Below, piece by piece: positions 63,781 to 64,000 of a DNA stretch of 64,000 nt; position 1 is the stretch's first letter; each line of letters opens with the position of its first letter. The translations under genes and the position numbers were made by a program. The notes under the pieces are model-generated. The model was not told the origin of the DNA. It saw nothing but the letters and a program-made list of their open reading frames with translations, and did not search any database. Source of the stretch: Inquilinus sp. Marseille-Q2685 (GTDB lineage Bacteria; Pseudomonadota; Alphaproteobacteria; DSM-16000; Inquilinaceae); the NCBI RefSeq assembly GCF_916619195.1, contig NZ_CAKAKL010000001.1:248001-312000 (forward strand). The letters run 5' to 3'.

Positions 63781-64000
63781 CTACCCGAACAGCTGCAGGC
63801 GGTTCCTGACCGTGAACACCCGGGCGGCGCCCAGCGAGACCGCGGCCAGCAGGATGATGCCCTCGAACAGCGGCTGCAGCAGCGGGTTGGCCAGGAAGCC
63901 GACAAGGCTGTCCTCCGGTACCACGCGGAAGCAGAAAGAGATGGCGCGCAGCACCATCACGCCGATGATCGAGGCGACGGCGCCGCCCGACCCGCCGAAC
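63781..64000 (-). CDS. Sugar ABC transporter permease, C-terminal end only (cut by window)
   Basis: The last 72 residues of a second RbsC-like permease, reading FGGSGGAVASIIGVMV at the cut edge and ending in RNRLQLFG. FGGSGGAVASIIGVMVL is the ATPase-contact loop followed by a membrane helix. It lies 10 bases upstream of the next permease on the same strand, so the importer uses two different permeases. ATPase and binding-protein genes are presumably beyond the window. Confidence 0.9.
   Translation of the reverse strand, partial: FGGSGGAVASIIGVMVLRAISFCFRVVPEDSLVGFLANPLLQPLFEGIILLAAVSLGAARVFTVRNRLQLFG

Overview
The window is high-GC DNA (about 70% G+C by eye) with dense, tightly coupled operons. 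Its gene content points to a free-living alphaproteobacterium, probably a Rhodospirillales/Inquilinus- or Azospirillum-like soil organism (inference from gene content only). No rRNA, tRNA, CRISPR array, insertion sequence or prophage was recognised. Genes cover almost the whole window. The longer gaps hold promoters, a cobalamin riboswitch or small inverted-repeat elements.

Layout. 1-5.2 kb: a peptide/nickel-type ABC transporter (two permeases and a fused double ATPase) followed by a CocE-type acyl hydrolase. 5.3-9.5 kb: a trifunctional PutA for proline catabolism, with a pair of inverted GTTGCA sites in its own promoter and an inverted-repeat element on each side. 9.5-13.4 kb: a regulatory island with a SARP/BTAD-TPR regulator, a minimal class III nucleotide cyclase, a 114-residue protein that resembles an NHLP-leader peptide precursor ending in a Cys-Gly-Cys tail, and an unknown protein. 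13.8-19.4 kb: a YeeE/YedE transporter, an RTX protein, an M3 oligopeptidase and a YeeZ-like epimerase.

19.6-31.6 kb: cobalamin cluster I (cbiX, cobH, cobL, cobI, cbiG-cobJ fusion, cobM, hupE; cobK and cbiD on the other strand; cobA, cobB, cobC). 32.3-41.2 kb: a LivKHMGF-type transporter and an RbsBAC-type sugar transporter. 41.3-42.5 kb: a fatty acid desaturase. 42.5-51.9 kb: cobalamin cluster II behind a clear cobalamin riboswitch (cobP, cobW, cobN, cobO, cobQ, then cobD on the minus strand). The two clusters mix markers of the early-cobalt route (CbiX, CbiG, CbiD) with the late-insertion chelatase CobN. CobG, CobZ, CobF, CobS and CobT are not in this window.

52-56.3 kb: a zinc-ribbon/SPFH membrane pair resembling YdjG/YdjI, an acetyltransferase and a processive family 2 glycosyltransferase. 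56.5-64 kb: a sugar-acid locus with a 2-hydroxyacid dehydrogenase, an RraA-family protein, two SMP-30 lactonases, an arabinonate-type dehydratase, a divergent GntR regulator with a perfect 16-bp palindrome in the shared promoter, and two ABC permeases (the last cut by the window end).

The most unusual feature is a set of G/C-rich palindromic repeats concentrated between 29.9 and 50.9 kb. Two of them lie inside cobalamin genes, in the linker between two protein regions of cobB and of cobN. Each splits its gene into two overlapping or adjacent reading frames. Others sit between genes and appear to supply Shine-Dalgarno-like purine runs to the gene downstream.
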